Counted from the first letter of the stretch, positions 26,112-35,182 are shown. The stretch: 41,206 nt of DNA from an uncultured Christensenellaceae bacterium (GCA_910587005.1 CAJULB010000009.1:1-41206); one strand, 5' to 3'. Notes: generated by a model from the letters alone, not told the origin. Program-made: numbers and translations.

Positions 26112-26843
26112 TTATTTTTTGCTTACGTAGTAAGTGGTTTTGTCTGCGGAAAGCTTGGTTTCGTAGTTCATTTTTTTAAGCAGGTCAATCATTTTTCTGC
26201 AACCGAAGTTTCTGCAATCGAAGTCGGTAAACTGTTTCTGCAAAAGCGTGCCTACTGTGCTTGCAAGCAGCCAGCCGTCGGGGTTTGCGTTTTCTTCAAT
26301 CATATTGTCGATTGCTGTTTTAATGTCTTTAAGCGCGGTCTGCGTGGACTTTTCCGCTTCGGCGGCAACGGTCTTTTTAGCGCCCTTTCTGGGCTTTTCC
26401 GCGGTTAAATCCGCGCTGATTAAATCAACGTATTTAAACATACTGCACGCGGCGACAAAGGGCTTGGGGGTTTGCTTTTTGCCCATTCCTATAACGGTCA
26501 TACCCGCCTCGCGCAAGCGCGCCGCAAGCTTTGTAAAGTCGCTGTCGGACGAAACAAGGCAAAAACCGTCTACTTTGCCCGTGTAAAGTATATCCATAGC
26601 GTCTATTATCATTGCCGAGTCGGTCGCGTTTTTGCCTGTGGTGTAAGCGTACTGCTGCATTGGGTTAAGCGAATATTCAAGTAAAATCTGCTTCCAGCAG
26701 TTTAAATTGGTGCTGGTCCAGTCGCCGTAAACGCGCTTGAAAGTAATTGTGCCTTCCTTAGTTACTTCGTCAATAATCGTCTTTATGTACTGCGGACTTG
26801 TGTTGTCTCCGTCGATGAGTATGGCAAATTTTTTATCTTCCAT
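26112..26843 (-). CDS. NYN domain protein with C-terminal LOTUS/OST-HTH domain
   Basis: 243 residues from the ATG at 26843 (GGGGG upstream); an in-frame extension to 26951 lacks support. Residues 1-150 form a NYN/LabA-like PIN-fold nuclease: FAILIDGDN, TDSAMIIDAMDILYTG and FCLVSSDSDFTKLAARLREAG carry the acidic metal-binding residues. After a lysine-alanine linker, residues about 175-243 resemble the OST-HTH/LOTUS RNA-binding domain (DGWLLASTVGTLLQKQF, then RNFGCRKMIDLLKKMNYE). Probably a cytoplasmic RNase or RNA-binding protein; target unknown. Single-gene unit. Confidence 0.88.
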   Translation of the reverse strand: MEDKKFAILIDGDNTSPQYIKTIIDEVTKEGTITFKRVYGDWTSTNLNCWKQILLEYSLNPMQQYAYTTGKNATDSAMIIDAMDILYTGKVDGFCLVSSDSDFTKLAARLREAGMTVIGMGKKQTPKPFVAACSMFKYVDLISADLTAEKPRKGAKKTVAAEAEKSTQTALKDIKTAIDNMIEENANPDGWLLASTVGTLLQKQFTDFDCRNFGCRKMIDLLKKMNYETKLSADKTTYYVSKK

Positions 26844-26955
26844 ATAATCCCCCGAATTTCTATAATATAATATATTATACAATAATTTAACGCGTTTTAC
26901 AAGCGCGGCGGACGTAAGATGCAGTAAAATTTCATATATTTTCACGTTCAAAAAG

Positions 26956-26983
26956 TTGCAAAAAAAATTTTAGTATGTATAAT
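26956..26983 (+). promoter_or_regulatory. Promoter of the transglutaminase-like gene
   Basis: TTGCAA at 26956-26961, 16 nt, TATAAT at 26978-26983. The predicted transcript start is within the palindrome that begins at 26989. Confidence 0.65.
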
Positions 26984-26988
26984 GGTTG

Positions 26989-27031
26989 AAAACGAGGAGC
27001 TCCTCGTTTTTCTGTGCGCCGCACAGAAAAA
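26989..27031 (+). promoter_or_regulatory. Two overlapping leader hairpins (attenuator-like)
   Basis: Bases 26989-27010 are a perfect 22-bp palindrome (AAAACGAGGAG and its complement) that folds with a four-base loop and is followed by T. Bases 27007-27017 pair perfectly with 27021-27031 (11 bp, loop GCC). The two hairpins share 27007-27010, so both cannot form in full. Placed between promoter and start codon, they look like a leader control element. No ligand or protein can be named. Confidence 0.55.
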
Positions 27032-27067
27032 ACACCTTAACAGGTATAAAATTAGTTTGGAGGTTTT

Positions 27068-29884
27068 ATGAATTCAAATGCAAAACGCGCCGGAGCGCTT
27101 CTTGCAATCGGTGCATATGCAATTACTGCGTTTGCAGGCATGGGGCTTGTTTTCAAAGGCAGAACGGCCAACGCGGCAAGCAACGAGGGTTTAAATTATT
27201 TTTACAGCGGTCTGCAATACAACGCAAGGGCGCAAAGGTTTTATAAGGCTTTTGAAGATCTTGCATCGGACGGCGCTTTTAAAAACGGCAACGTTGACTA
27301 CAATCTTATAAGCAAAAAGACGGTTGTGTCCGGCGACGTTAAAGGTTATGTTGAAGACGGTATTTCGACAATCCCCGTAGCTTTCGGCGCGGGACGCGAC
27401 GCATATTTAATGGATAATCCCGACTTATTTTACTGGGACGTTTTCTCGGTATCGTTAAGCGCGGGCACGCAGAGCGGAAATTATGTGGCGTTCCTCGATA
27501 CCAGCCGTACCGACGACCCGTACACGGGACACATTAACACCGTTGAAGAAATAGACAAGGCGATTAAGGAATACGAAGCAAAGCTTAAAATCGTTGTAGA
27601 CGGTGCAAAAGCTGCCGGCAAAGACGTAAAAACGCAGATAGAGTACGTTAACAAATACATAAGCGATAACGTGGAATACGATTTTTGCACCACTCCCGAC
27701 GGGTATCTGCCCGAAGCCGATTATGTGGATACCGCATACGGCGCGCTTGTAAACGGAAAGGCAATCTGCGGAGGATATGCAAAAGCGTTCAAAGCCGTTC
27801 TTGACAGGCTTAACATACCTTGCGTTTGTATACAGGGTTATAGCTGTTCTTCGGCTTCTTCCTCATACGTTGCGCATATGTGGAACGCGGTGAAACTTGA
27901 AGGACAGTGGTATGCGGTAGACCCCACTTGGAATGATACCGCAGGCAAAAACGACTGGCTGTTCTTGGGACAGAAGGATTTATCCGAAGACCATGTTGAG
28001 GACCCGGTAATTTCGTCCTCCGGTTACGAGCTTAGATATCCCGCGTTAAAGCCTTACAATTACGGCAACGATACCGACGACAACGGTATGAACATCAAAG
28101 GCGATTACATCGATAATCCCGACGGTAACGGTCAGCTGTGCAAGCTTACGGTAGTATACGACGGTAAGGGCGCTAAAAAACTTGAAGAGCAGGGTAAATA
28201 TCTTGCAGCGCGTTTGGGCGACAGGCAGGAAGACGGCTCTATGGTTTGGGGTGTGTGGTGCAACTTTGTCAAAATGGCAGATTTTATGTTCCCCGGCGCG
28301 TTCAAATACGATGATAAAGCAAGCTACGTTTATATGTACGCGAATATTGATTATATTCAGTTCGCGCTTATCGACTATGCTCCGGACGAATCAGACGGTG
28401 CAACTTATCCCGATAAACCCGAATTCGGCGACCTTGCGGGCACACCCTGCAATTATATTTACAAAAACGAAAATCTTACGGAAGGACATATAAGCCAGCC
28501 CAGCACGCCCTATCAGAACGAGGGTTACGGCAGTTATATTCCCGCGCCCTCCGCAAACGCAACCCCCTCGAACACGGGTAAAATGAAGGTGGACGCAACG
28601 TATGAGATGACATTCGTTTACTCCGATACGCTTGTGCCTGCCGAGGGCAAAACCGCCGCGGACGTAGGACTTAACATAGAAACCGCGCGCGGTAACGATA
28701 CCATAAACGACAGCGTTGAAATAACTAACTTCAAGTGGGACGGTAACAAAACCATATCGTTTACGTTCAAGCCCAGCAGAATGTTTATACACAACGGAAT
28801 CACTTACTATTTTACGCCGACTAACCTTGTCGGTAAAAAGAGCAACAAAATTCCCAACCCCGTAACTTACTATTTTTCGGGTAAAAACGTAGTGTGCAGC
28901 AAAATATTTAACGACGGCAGACTTTATATAAACGCTTATGGTTCGCCCAACATTCTGGACACTTCCGACCTCGCCGTTAACGATTTTAAAGACGAAAACG
29001 GCAACTATTACGCAAAAAACCAAAGAAGTCAGCTTATTCTCGTAGCCGACAAGGCGGGCAACAAAAAGACCGGGCAAATGCTTGATATGCTCGAAACAAA
29101 CGAAGGAATTGAAAAGGATGACGTTATTACCACGGCAAGCTATGAAATAAGCTTGCAGATTTGCGGCGTAGTGCAGAAAATACCCAACGGCAGTTACGTG
29201 CAGGTTGCGTTCGGCTTCCCCGAAGGTTTCAGTCCCGACGACGAGGGAACTACCTTCAAAATTTACCACTACACGCACGACGATAAGGGCAATATAACGG
29301 GCGTTGAGGAAATTCCCGTAATCGTCACAAAATACGGACTTATTGCAAAGGTTCAAAGCTTCAGCCCCTTCACGGTTGTGCAGGTCAAAAAGGACGCGGT
29401 AACCGATAACGGCGCTAAAAACGTTTACGCAAGCGTTTCCGGCAACGGCGGTACAATTACAGCCGAGGACGGAACAAGCGGTATACGCGAGGTTACAGGC
29501 GACAGTATAACCTATACGATTACGGCGGAAGCAGGCTACCGTATCGACAGAATTATGCTCAACGGCAAAGCCGTAAGCAAGGAAAGATACGCAAACGGTA
29601 CTATTACGCTTACAAAGGAAGAGCTTGAAGCGGGCAACACGCTCGAAGCTTCGTTTGTAACGGAAAGCTCCGCGGCTAATTACGAGCAGAAGGGCGTTGA
29701 AATCAAGCGTCCCGACACCATAGTTTTAACCTCGGCGGAAGTTAACGAAAGCTTTCAGGGCGGAAACTCCAAGGGTGCAAACGCGGCGGTAATTTTGGTT
29801 GCGTGCGTGGCGGCTGTTTCGGTTATCGCAGTAAGCGTTACCGCGATTGTTGTAGTGCTTAAAAGAAAGCGCGCGCAGGGTTAA
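27068..29884 (+). CDS. Secreted, membrane-anchored transglutaminase-like protein
   Basis: 938 residues; ATG after TTGGAGG. A signal peptide (about 1-37, ending TANAA) is followed by a transglutaminase-like cysteine protease domain: NGKAICGGYAKAFKAVLD (catalytic Cys near 234), AHMWNAVKLEGQWYAVDPTWND (His near 270, Asp near 285). The middle (about 340-780) has beta-rich extracellular segments I do not recognise. Near 790-860 there is a GYRIDRIMLNGKAV repeat of the kind found in surface proteins. It ends in a hydrophobic helix (AAVILVACVAAVSVIAVSV) and KRKR, so it is held in the membrane facing outward. Likely acts on peptides or proteins at the cell surface; substrate unknown. Confidence 0.88.
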   Translation: MNSNAKRAGALLAIGAYAITAFAGMGLVFKGRTANAASNEGLNYFYSGLQYNARAQRFYKAFEDLASDGAFKNGNVDYNLISKKTVVSGDVKGYVEDGISTIPVAFGAGRDAYLMDNPDLFYWDVFSVSLSAGTQSGNYVAFLDTSRTDDPYTGHINTVEEIDKAIKEYEAKLKIVVDGAKAAGKDVKTQIEYVNKYISDNVEYDFCTTPDGYLPEADYVDTAYGALVNGKAICGGYAKAFKAVLDRLNIPCVCIQGYSCSSASSSYVAHMWNAVKLEGQWYAVDPTWNDTAGKNDWLFLGQKDLSEDHVEDPVISSSGYELRYPALKPYNYGNDTDDNGMNIKGDYIDNPDGNGQLCKLTVVYDGKGAKKLEEQGKYLAARLGDRQEDGSMVWGVWCNFVKMADFMFPGAFKYDDKASYVYMYANIDYIQFALIDYAPDESDGATYPDKPEFGDLAGTPCNYIYKNENLTEGHISQPSTPYQNEGYGSYIPAPSANATPSNTGKMKVDATYEMTFVYSDTLVPAEGKTAADVGLNIETARGNDTINDSVEITNFKWDGNKTISFTFKPSRMFIHNGITYYFTPTNLVGKKSNKIPNPVTYYFSGKNVVCSKIFNDGRLYINAYGSPNILDTSDLAVNDFKDENGNYYAKNQRSQLILVADKAGNKKTGQMLDMLETNEGIEKDDVITTASYEISLQICGVVQKIPNGSYVQVAFGFPEGFSPDDEGTTFKIYHYTHDDKGNITGVEEIPVIVTKYGLIAKVQSFSPFTVVQVKKDAVTDNGAKNVYASVSGNGGTITAEDGTSGIREVTGDSITYTITAEAGYRIDRIMLNGKAVSKERYANGTITLTKEELEAGNTLEASFVTESSAANYEQKGVEIKRPDTIVLTSAEVNESFQGGNSKGANAAVILVACVAAVSVIAVSVTAIVVVLKRKRAQG

Positions 29885-29914
29885 TTGCGGTCAGCATAAT
29901 TAAAAACAAAAACG

Positions 29915-29945
29915 GGCAGGGCTTTTACGGCTCTGCCTTATTTTG
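29915..29945 (+). terminator. Terminator of the transglutaminase-like gene
   Basis: An 8-bp stem (29915-29922 with 29930-29937, one G-U pair) followed by TTATTTT. Confidence 0.7.
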
Positions 29946-29958
29946 TGCCTTTCAACGG

Positions 29959-29988
29959 TTGACACGGCGTTAAGCCGTTTGATATAAT
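29959..29988 (+). promoter_or_regulatory. Promoter of the riboswitch/Na-Pi transporter unit
   Basis: TTGACA at 29959-29964, 18 nt, TATAAT at 29983-29988. The spacer holds the inverted repeat ACGGC-GTTAA-GCCGT. Predicted start near 29995, just before the leader. Confidence 0.8.
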
Positions 29989-29999
29989 CAAAACGTAAA

Positions 30000-30150
30000 A
30001 CTTAACAGCTTTCCTTAAAGGGGAGTAGAAAGCGTTTGATAAACGTGCGCTAACCGTCAATACAGCGGGCTTTAAGTCCGCTCGGTAACGCTTAAATTTC
30101 GAGACTTTTACTGAATTTTTATGGGTTCGGTAGGGGTCTTTTTTGTTTTT
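30000..30150 (+). ncRNA. yybP-ykoY-like (Mn2+) riboswitch with terminator platform
   Basis: The leader carries the family's landmark AAAGGGGAGTAG (30017-30028), a CGTCAATAC segment (30055-30063) before a stable GC hairpin, and GAGACTTTTACT (30101-30112), which recalls the conserved 3' strand of the family. AGTA(G)AAAG at 30024-30032 can pair with CTTTTACT at 30105-30112 to close P1. The same bases form the 5' arm of a 13-bp terminator (30103-30115 with 30126-30138, several G-U pairs) followed by a long T run. The two structures exclude each other, so ligand binding should permit read-through. Known members sense Mn2+ and control Mn exporters; here the next gene is a Na/Pi-cotransporter-family protein. 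Confidence 0.75.
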
Positions 30151-30217
30151 TTCGGGCTTTAAAATCGTTAAAAACCGTTAATATTTATAACGGCGGTAAA
30201 AATAAAGGAGAACACAA

Positions 30218-31891
30218 ATGGACACGGTTGCAATAATCACATCGGTGCTGACGCTTATAGCCGGCGTAGGAATTTTCCTTATAGCCTGCTCGATGATGAG
30301 TTCCAATCTGGAAGCGCTGGGCAGTAAACGGCTTAAATCGCTGTTTTCCAAGGCTTCCAAAAGCAAGCTTCTCGGCGTGGGTGTGGGCGCGGCGACTACG
30401 GCGGTAATACAAAGTTCCAGCGCTACTTCCGTTATGGTTATCGGCTTTGTAAACGCGGGAATAATGTCGCTTACGCAAGCCGCAACGGTTATTTTCGGCG
30501 CGAATATCGGCACTACCATAACGGGGCAGATTGTAGCGCTTGGCTTGTTCGGCGGAAATTCCGTATCAACGTCGGTGATTTTTGCCGCGTTTGCGGGGGT
30601 GGGCGCGTTTATCCTCGCATTTTCCAAAAAAGATAAGCTTACAAAAATAGGCGGAATAACCGCGGGCTTCGGTATGCTTTTCGTCGGGCTTTCCATGATG
30701 AGCGGGGCTATGTCCTACTTTTCCGAGCTTGAAGAGGTGAAAAGCTTTCTCGCCCTGTTCAGAAATCCGTTTTTGCTTGTGCTTATCGGCGCGGTGTTTA
30801 CGGCGGTTGTGCAGAGCTCGTCGGTTATGACCTCTATGGCTATAACAATGGTCGTAACGGGGCTTATTTCCCTCAATCAGGGCGTTTATATAACTATGGG
30901 TTCTAACATCGGCACTTGCGTCACCGCGCTTATAGCGGGGCTTACAAGCACCAAAAACGCAAAACGCACGGCGCTTATTCACCTTATATTCAACGTAAGC
31001 GGTGTTGCCGTGTTTATGCTTATCGGTCTGTTTATGGGCTTTGGCGGAGTAGACTACGGATATATTTTCGGAAAAATGTTCCCCAACGCTCCGCAGATAC
31101 AGCTTTCGATGTTCCATACCGTGTTCAATCTTGTTACGGTAATAATAGTTCTGCCGCTCACAAATCTGCTTGTAAAGCTTGTTATAAAAATCGTTCCCGA
31201 CAAAAAGGAAAAACAGACCGCCCCCGACGGGCCGAGTTTCAGTTTTATAGAGGAGCATATGCTGCGCACGCCTCCGTTAGCGGTTTTGCAGATTAAAAAC
31301 GAAATTATAAAGATGGCGGAAACGGCTTTGAACAACTTCAAAACCTCGTGCGAAATTATCTGTACGCTCGATTACGGCGAAATAGAAGCCTTCCGCCAAC
31401 GCGAAAACCAGCTTAATTTTTTAAACAAAGAGCTTGTGCGGTTTATAGTAAGACTGCTGAAAGAGGACTTGAATGAAAAGGACAGAATTTACCTTACCAC
31501 CGCGATACGTTCGATAACCGATTTGGAGCGCGTGGGCGACTACGCCGAAAATATAGTTGAGTACGCCGACAAGCTTAAAGAGGTAAACGGAAGCTTTTCG
31601 CAGAAAGCGGCAGAGGAAATAAACGAGGTAAAAGAGCTTATTGAAAAGCTGTACGCCGAGGTTATCGAAGCTTACAAAAACGGCGATAAAAAGGCGCTGG
31701 ACAAAGCTTACGCCGTTGAAGAAAGGGTTGACAAGGTTACCGAGCAGATGATGCAAAACCATATAGAACGGCTTAGCGCGGGCGAATGCACGGCGGACGT
31801 GGGCGCGCAGTATCTTTCGTTCTCGGCAAATGCGGAAAGAATTGCCGACCACTATATCAACGTTGCGCGGACGGTAAAAGCCTATTTATAA
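30218..31891 (+). CDS. Na/Pi-cotransporter II-family protein with PhoU-like C-terminus
   Basis: 557 residues; ATG after AAGGAG. The N-terminal about 330 residues are membrane-spanning, with the two inverted repeats of the family: QSSSATSVMVIGFVNAG and GANIGTTITGQ, then QSSSVMTSMAITMV and GSNIGTCVTALIAG. The C-terminal about 200 residues are helical PhoU-like, with FRQRENQLNFLNKEL and ITDLERVGDYAENIVEYAD. Relatives (NptA/YjbB type) move phosphate, often outward in bacteria. The riboswitch-like leader would tie expression to a metal rather than to phosphate, which is unusual. A hairpin terminator follows. Confidence 0.93.
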   Translation: MDTVAIITSVLTLIAGVGIFLIACSMMSSNLEALGSKRLKSLFSKASKSKLLGVGVGAATTAVIQSSSATSVMVIGFVNAGIMSLTQAATVIFGANIGTTITGQIVALGLFGGNSVSTSVIFAAFAGVGAFILAFSKKDKLTKIGGITAGFGMLFVGLSMMSGAMSYFSELEEVKSFLALFRNPFLLVLIGAVFTAVVQSSSVMTSMAITMVVTGLISLNQGVYITMGSNIGTCVTALIAGLTSTKNAKRTALIHLIFNVSGVAVFMLIGLFMGFGGVDYGYIFGKMFPNAPQIQLSMFHTVFNLVTVIIVLPLTNLLVKLVIKIVPDKKEKQTAPDGPSFSFIEEHMLRTPPLAVLQIKNEIIKMAETALNNFKTSCEIICTLDYGEIEAFRQRENQLNFLNKELVRFIVRLLKEDLNEKDRIYLTTAIRSITDLERVGDYAENIVEYADKLKEVNGSFSQKAAEEINEVKELIEKLYAEVIEAYKNGDKKALDKAYAVEERVDKVTEQMMQNHIERLSAGECTADVGAQYLSFSANAERIADHYINVARTVKAYL

Positions 31892-31909
31892 AATAAATGA
31901 GTTTAAGTA

Positions 31910-31950
31910 AACAGCGGTAAGCCACAACGCTTGACTTACCGCTGTTTTTA
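31910..31950 (+). terminator. Terminator of the Na/Pi gene, overlapping the next promoter
   Basis: A 12-bp perfect stem (31910-31921 with 31935-31946) followed by TTTA. The -35 box of the next promoter (31931-31936) lies in its loop and right arm. Confidence 0.8.
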
Positions 31951-31958
31951 GTTATAAT
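31931..31958 (+). promoter_or_regulatory. Promoter of the alpha-galactosidase operon
   Basis: TTGACT at 31931-31936, 16 nt, TATAAT at 31953-31958. The -35 sits inside the upstream terminator hairpin. Confidence 0.65.
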
Positions 31959-32000
31959 TAAATTTTGAAATTAAATTCAATTTTTAAGGAAAACGGGTTT

Positions 32001-34178
32001 ATGACAGACTTTGAAACCGCCTCAAAAAGCTTTTTAATAAGCGGAAAAAACTACTCTTATGCAATGTACGTAAACAAATCGGGATACCTGCAACACCTGT
32101 ATTACGGCAAAAGGATTGACAAAACGGACGTTCCGTTTTTGATTTCCGCGCACGGTGAAAACTGCGCGCCCGATTTGAGCGATTTTAACGCGGATATGCT
32201 TACAGACGCTATGCCTGCGGAGGCTGGCAGCTTCGGCAAAGGCGATTTCCGCTCTGCAACGGTTATCGTAAGGCGCAACGACGGTTCGGCTATGAGCTCG
32301 TTTAAATATCTTTGCCATAAAACCGTAAAGGGCGCAGTAAAGCTTGCAGGTCAGCCGTGCGTAAGAAAGGCGGACGCAACGCTTATAATAACTCTTAAAG
32401 ACGATTGCTCGGATACGCAAATCGATTTATGCTATACGGCGTCGGAAAATTCCGACGTGCTTGTGCGTAATACGGTTATTCGCAACTGCGGAAAGGACGC
32501 GGCGGAAATAGTTAAAGCATATTCGTTCTGCGTTCAGCTGCCCGATACCTGCGGAACGTATTCCGCGCTCAGGCTTGCGGGCGCGTGGGCAAGCGAAAGA
32601 AAACCCGTCACCACCCCGCTTGCGGAGGGCGAGCTTAAAATTCAGTCGGCGCACGGCTATTCCTCGCATGCAATGAATCCGTTTTTGGCGGTGCTTGCCG
32701 AGGACTGCGGTGAAAATAACGGCGAGTGCTACGGTTTTAACCTGTTGTACAGCGGTTCGTTTGCAATAACGGCGGAAGTTTCTTCAAACAAAAGCGTGCG
32801 CGTGCAGGGCGGTATAAACGATTATATGTTCGGCTGGAAATTAAACGGCGGCGAAAGCTTTGTCACCCCTCAGGCGGCTGTTTGCTACTCGGCGGAAGGC
32901 TTGGGCGGTATGTCAAGGGCGTATGCGGACTTTTTCCGCGGGTATATTATCAATCCCGATTACGTTTACAAGCGCAGACCGATTGTTGTGAACAACTGGG
33001 AGGCGACTTACTTCGACTTCGATAACGAAAAGCTGTTTAAAATTATTGACGAAGCCCCTAAGCTGGGTATAGATACATTCGTTTTGGACGACGGCTGGTT
33101 CGGCAAAAGGGACGACGATAAATCGGGGCTGGGCGACTGGTTCGTAAACGAAAATAAGCTGAAAGGCGGGTTAAAAACGGTTATTGACCGCTGTAAGAAA
33201 AACGGCTTGAAATTCGGGCTGTGGTTCGAGCCGGAAATGGTTTGTGAGGACAGCGACTTATTCCGCGCCCATCCCGACTGGGCTGTAAAAAAAGAGGGCG
33301 TAACGCCCAGCCGTTCGCGCAACCAGCTTGTTCTGGATTTGACGCGCGGCGAGGTGGTGGATTACCTCTTTAACGCGGTAAGCAAAATTTTGAAAGAAAA
33401 CGAAATTTCCTACGTCAAGTGGGATAAAAACAGAGATATAACCGAAAACTTTACTGCAAACCTGCCCGCCGAAAGACAGGGCGAGTTTGCGCACCGCTAT
33501 ACGCTCGGCTTTTACGATTTGGCGGAACGGCTTACAAGCGGCTTTCCGAATGTGTTTTTCGAAGGCTGCGCGGGCGGCGGCGGAAGGTTCGACGGCGGGG
33601 CAATGTATTATTTCCCCCAGACGTGGACGAGCGACGATACCGACGGACTTGAACGCACCAAAATACAGTGGGGAACTTCCTTTTGCTATCCCGTAAGCAG
33701 TATGAGCTGTCACGTTTCTGCTTGCCCCAACCACCAGACGCAGAGGATAACTCCGTTCGATACCCGCGGTGCGATAGCTTCGCTCGGCGCAACCGGTTAC
33801 GAGCTGGATTTGTCAAAACTGAGCGGTGAGGAAAAGCTTAAAGTAAAAGCGCAGATAGAAAATTATAAAAAAACCGACGGTTTGGTATTGCGCGGGGACT
33901 TGTACCGTTTGTGCAACCCGTTCACGTCAAACTATTTCTGCGAGATGCTTGTGGCAAAGGATAAAAGCGAGGCTTACGTTGTGGGCGAACGCTTCCGCGG
34001 AGACCCTTGCGACCATGACAGAGTTTTAAAGCTGGAAGGGCTTGATTCAAATAAAGTTTATAAAATAGTCGAGCTTGGTTTGACTGCAAGCGGAAAAGCG
34101 CTTAAAGGCGCGGGGGTTATGTTCCCCAGACTTCCCGATTGCGGCGCGTGGATTTGGCACATTGAGGAAGTAAAATGA
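32001..34178 (+). CDS. GH36 alpha-galactosidase
   Basis: 725 residues from ATG 32001 (AAGGA at 31986-31990); the longer frame from TTG 31965 is less likely. Hydrolyses terminal alpha-galactosides such as raffinose or melibiose. A beta-sandwich N-domain is followed by the TIM barrel with FVLDDGWFGKRDDD, FGLWFEPEMV, the nucleophile in YVKWDKNRDI (Asp475) and the acid/base region WTSDDTDGLERTKIQWG (Asp545/546). No signal peptide, so the enzyme is cytoplasmic and works on imported sugars. Full length for the family. It overlaps the next gene by 4 nt (ATGA). Confidence 0.94.
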   Translation: MTDFETASKSFLISGKNYSYAMYVNKSGYLQHLYYGKRIDKTDVPFLISAHGENCAPDLSDFNADMLTDAMPAEAGSFGKGDFRSATVIVRRNDGSAMSSFKYLCHKTVKGAVKLAGQPCVRKADATLIITLKDDCSDTQIDLCYTASENSDVLVRNTVIRNCGKDAAEIVKAYSFCVQLPDTCGTYSALRLAGAWASERKPVTTPLAEGELKIQSAHGYSSHAMNPFLAVLAEDCGENNGECYGFNLLYSGSFAITAEVSSNKSVRVQGGINDYMFGWKLNGGESFVTPQAAVCYSAEGLGGMSRAYADFFRGYIINPDYVYKRRPIVVNNWEATYFDFDNEKLFKIIDEAPKLGIDTFVLDDGWFGKRDDDKSGLGDWFVNENKLKGGLKTVIDRCKKNGLKFGLWFEPEMVCEDSDLFRAHPDWAVKKEGVTPSRSRNQLVLDLTRGEVVDYLFNAVSKILKENEISYVKWDKNRDITENFTANLPAERQGEFAHRYTLGFYDLAERLTSGFPNVFFEGCAGGGGRFDGGAMYYFPQTWTSDDTDGLERTKIQWGTSFCYPVSSMSCHVSACPNHQTQRITPFDTRGAIASLGATGYELDLSKLSGEEKLKVKAQIENYKKTDGLVLRGDLYRLCNPFTSNYFCEMLVAKDKSEAYVVGERFRGDPCDHDRVLKLEGLDSNKVYKIVELGLTASGKALKGAGVMFPRLPDCGAWIWHIEEVK

Positions 34179-34993
34179 AGCTGAAATATCTTGGGACAGC
34201 GGCTTACGAGGGCGTTCCTTCGCTGTTTTGCAATTGCAGGGTGTGCAGGCTTTCGCAAAAGCTGGGCGGAAGAAATATCCGTTCGCGCAGTCAGGCGCTT
34301 GTTAACGGCGAGCTGTTGCTTGACTTTAACGCGGATACAGTGCGCCATTATCAGCAATACGGCTTTGACTGGGAGAATATCTGCGGGTGCTTAATCACTC
34401 ATTCGCACTGCGACCATTTGTACCCCGAAGATATAGAAATAGCCGCGCCGTGGTACACTCACGAGCACCGTACAATCAATTTTTACGCGGCGGAAAGCGG
34501 TTACGAAAAAATCAAAGCCGTTGCCGGAAAAATAGAAAGCGGGGTAAGTGCAACGCTTATTTGCGCGGGGAAACGCTTCAAAGCCGGTAAATATTCCGTT
34601 TTGCCGCTGCCAGCAAACCATTCTGCGGATACTTCGCCCGTAATTTATTCGATAACCTGCGGTAAAAAGCGTATGCTGTACGCCCACGATACCGGAGTTT
34701 TCACCCAAAAGGCGCGGGAGGGGCTTGTAAGCGAGGGGTATTTTAATTTGGTTTCGCTTGATTGCACGGGGTGTCTGGGACAGAACGGCGACTGGCGCGA
34801 CGGTCATATGAGCCTTAAAACCAACCTTGAAATGATTGAGTTTATGCGTGAGGAAAAGCTTATAGACGACAAAACCGTTATCGTTGTCAACCATTTTTCG
34901 CATAACGGCGGACAGATTTACGAGGAAATGCTTGCGGAGGCGGCAAAGCACAATATTATAGTTGCCTACGACGGTCTTGAAATTGAGTTTTAA
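34175..34993 (+). CDS. Metallo-beta-lactamase-fold hydrolase (PhnP-like)
   Basis: 272 residues, translationally coupled to the galactosidase. The N-terminus LGTAAYEGVPSLFCNCRVC resembles PhnP-type MBL proteins (cysteines that may bind zinc). The metal site is THSHCDHLYPED, with later NHSAD, AHDTG and a closing NHFSHNGG histidine. PhnP acts on cyclic phosphodiesters; this substrate is unknown. Sharing an operon with an alpha-galactosidase hints at a role with sugar-related substrates, but that is a guess. Confidence 0.85.
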   Translation: MKLKYLGTAAYEGVPSLFCNCRVCRLSQKLGGRNIRSRSQALVNGELLLDFNADTVRHYQQYGFDWENICGCLITHSHCDHLYPEDIEIAAPWYTHEHRTINFYAAESGYEKIKAVAGKIESGVSATLICAGKRFKAGKYSVLPLPANHSADTSPVIYSITCGKKRMLYAHDTGVFTQKAREGLVSEGYFNLVSLDCTGCLGQNGDWRDGHMSLKTNLEMIEFMREEKLIDDKTVIVVNHFSHNGGQIYEEMLAEAAKHNIIVAYDGLEIEF

Positions 34994-35038
34994 GGTAAGG
35001 GGCTGTAAGGAATAAATTTTTAATTCGGAATAAATTAT

Positions 35039-35088
35039 ATAACAAAGGGCAGCGCCGAAATTTTCGTCGCTGCCCTTTGTTTGTTTAA
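35039..35088 (+). terminator. Terminator of the galactosidase operon
   Basis: A long stem centred on AAAGGGCAGCG and CGCTGCCCTTT, with an inner GAAA/TTTC helix, followed by GTTTGTTT. It is about 50 nt past the stop. Confidence 0.85.
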
Positions 35089-35182
35089 GCAAAAAGCAAG
35101 CGATTTTTACTCAAAATCGCTCGTTTTTACGGTGCCCGACCTAATAACTAAACCGAAACGCCCCGATAAATTGAAATTTAAT

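Noticed and set aside
28391..29356. A 321-codon minus-strand open frame
   Set aside because: It lies wholly inside the transglutaminase-like gene and has no start signal or recognisable domain; it is an antisense shadow of the codon usage.
30566..31258. A 230-codon minus-strand open frame
   Set aside because: It lies within the Na/Pi transporter gene, is rich in Tyr, His, Lys and Arg, and has no support.
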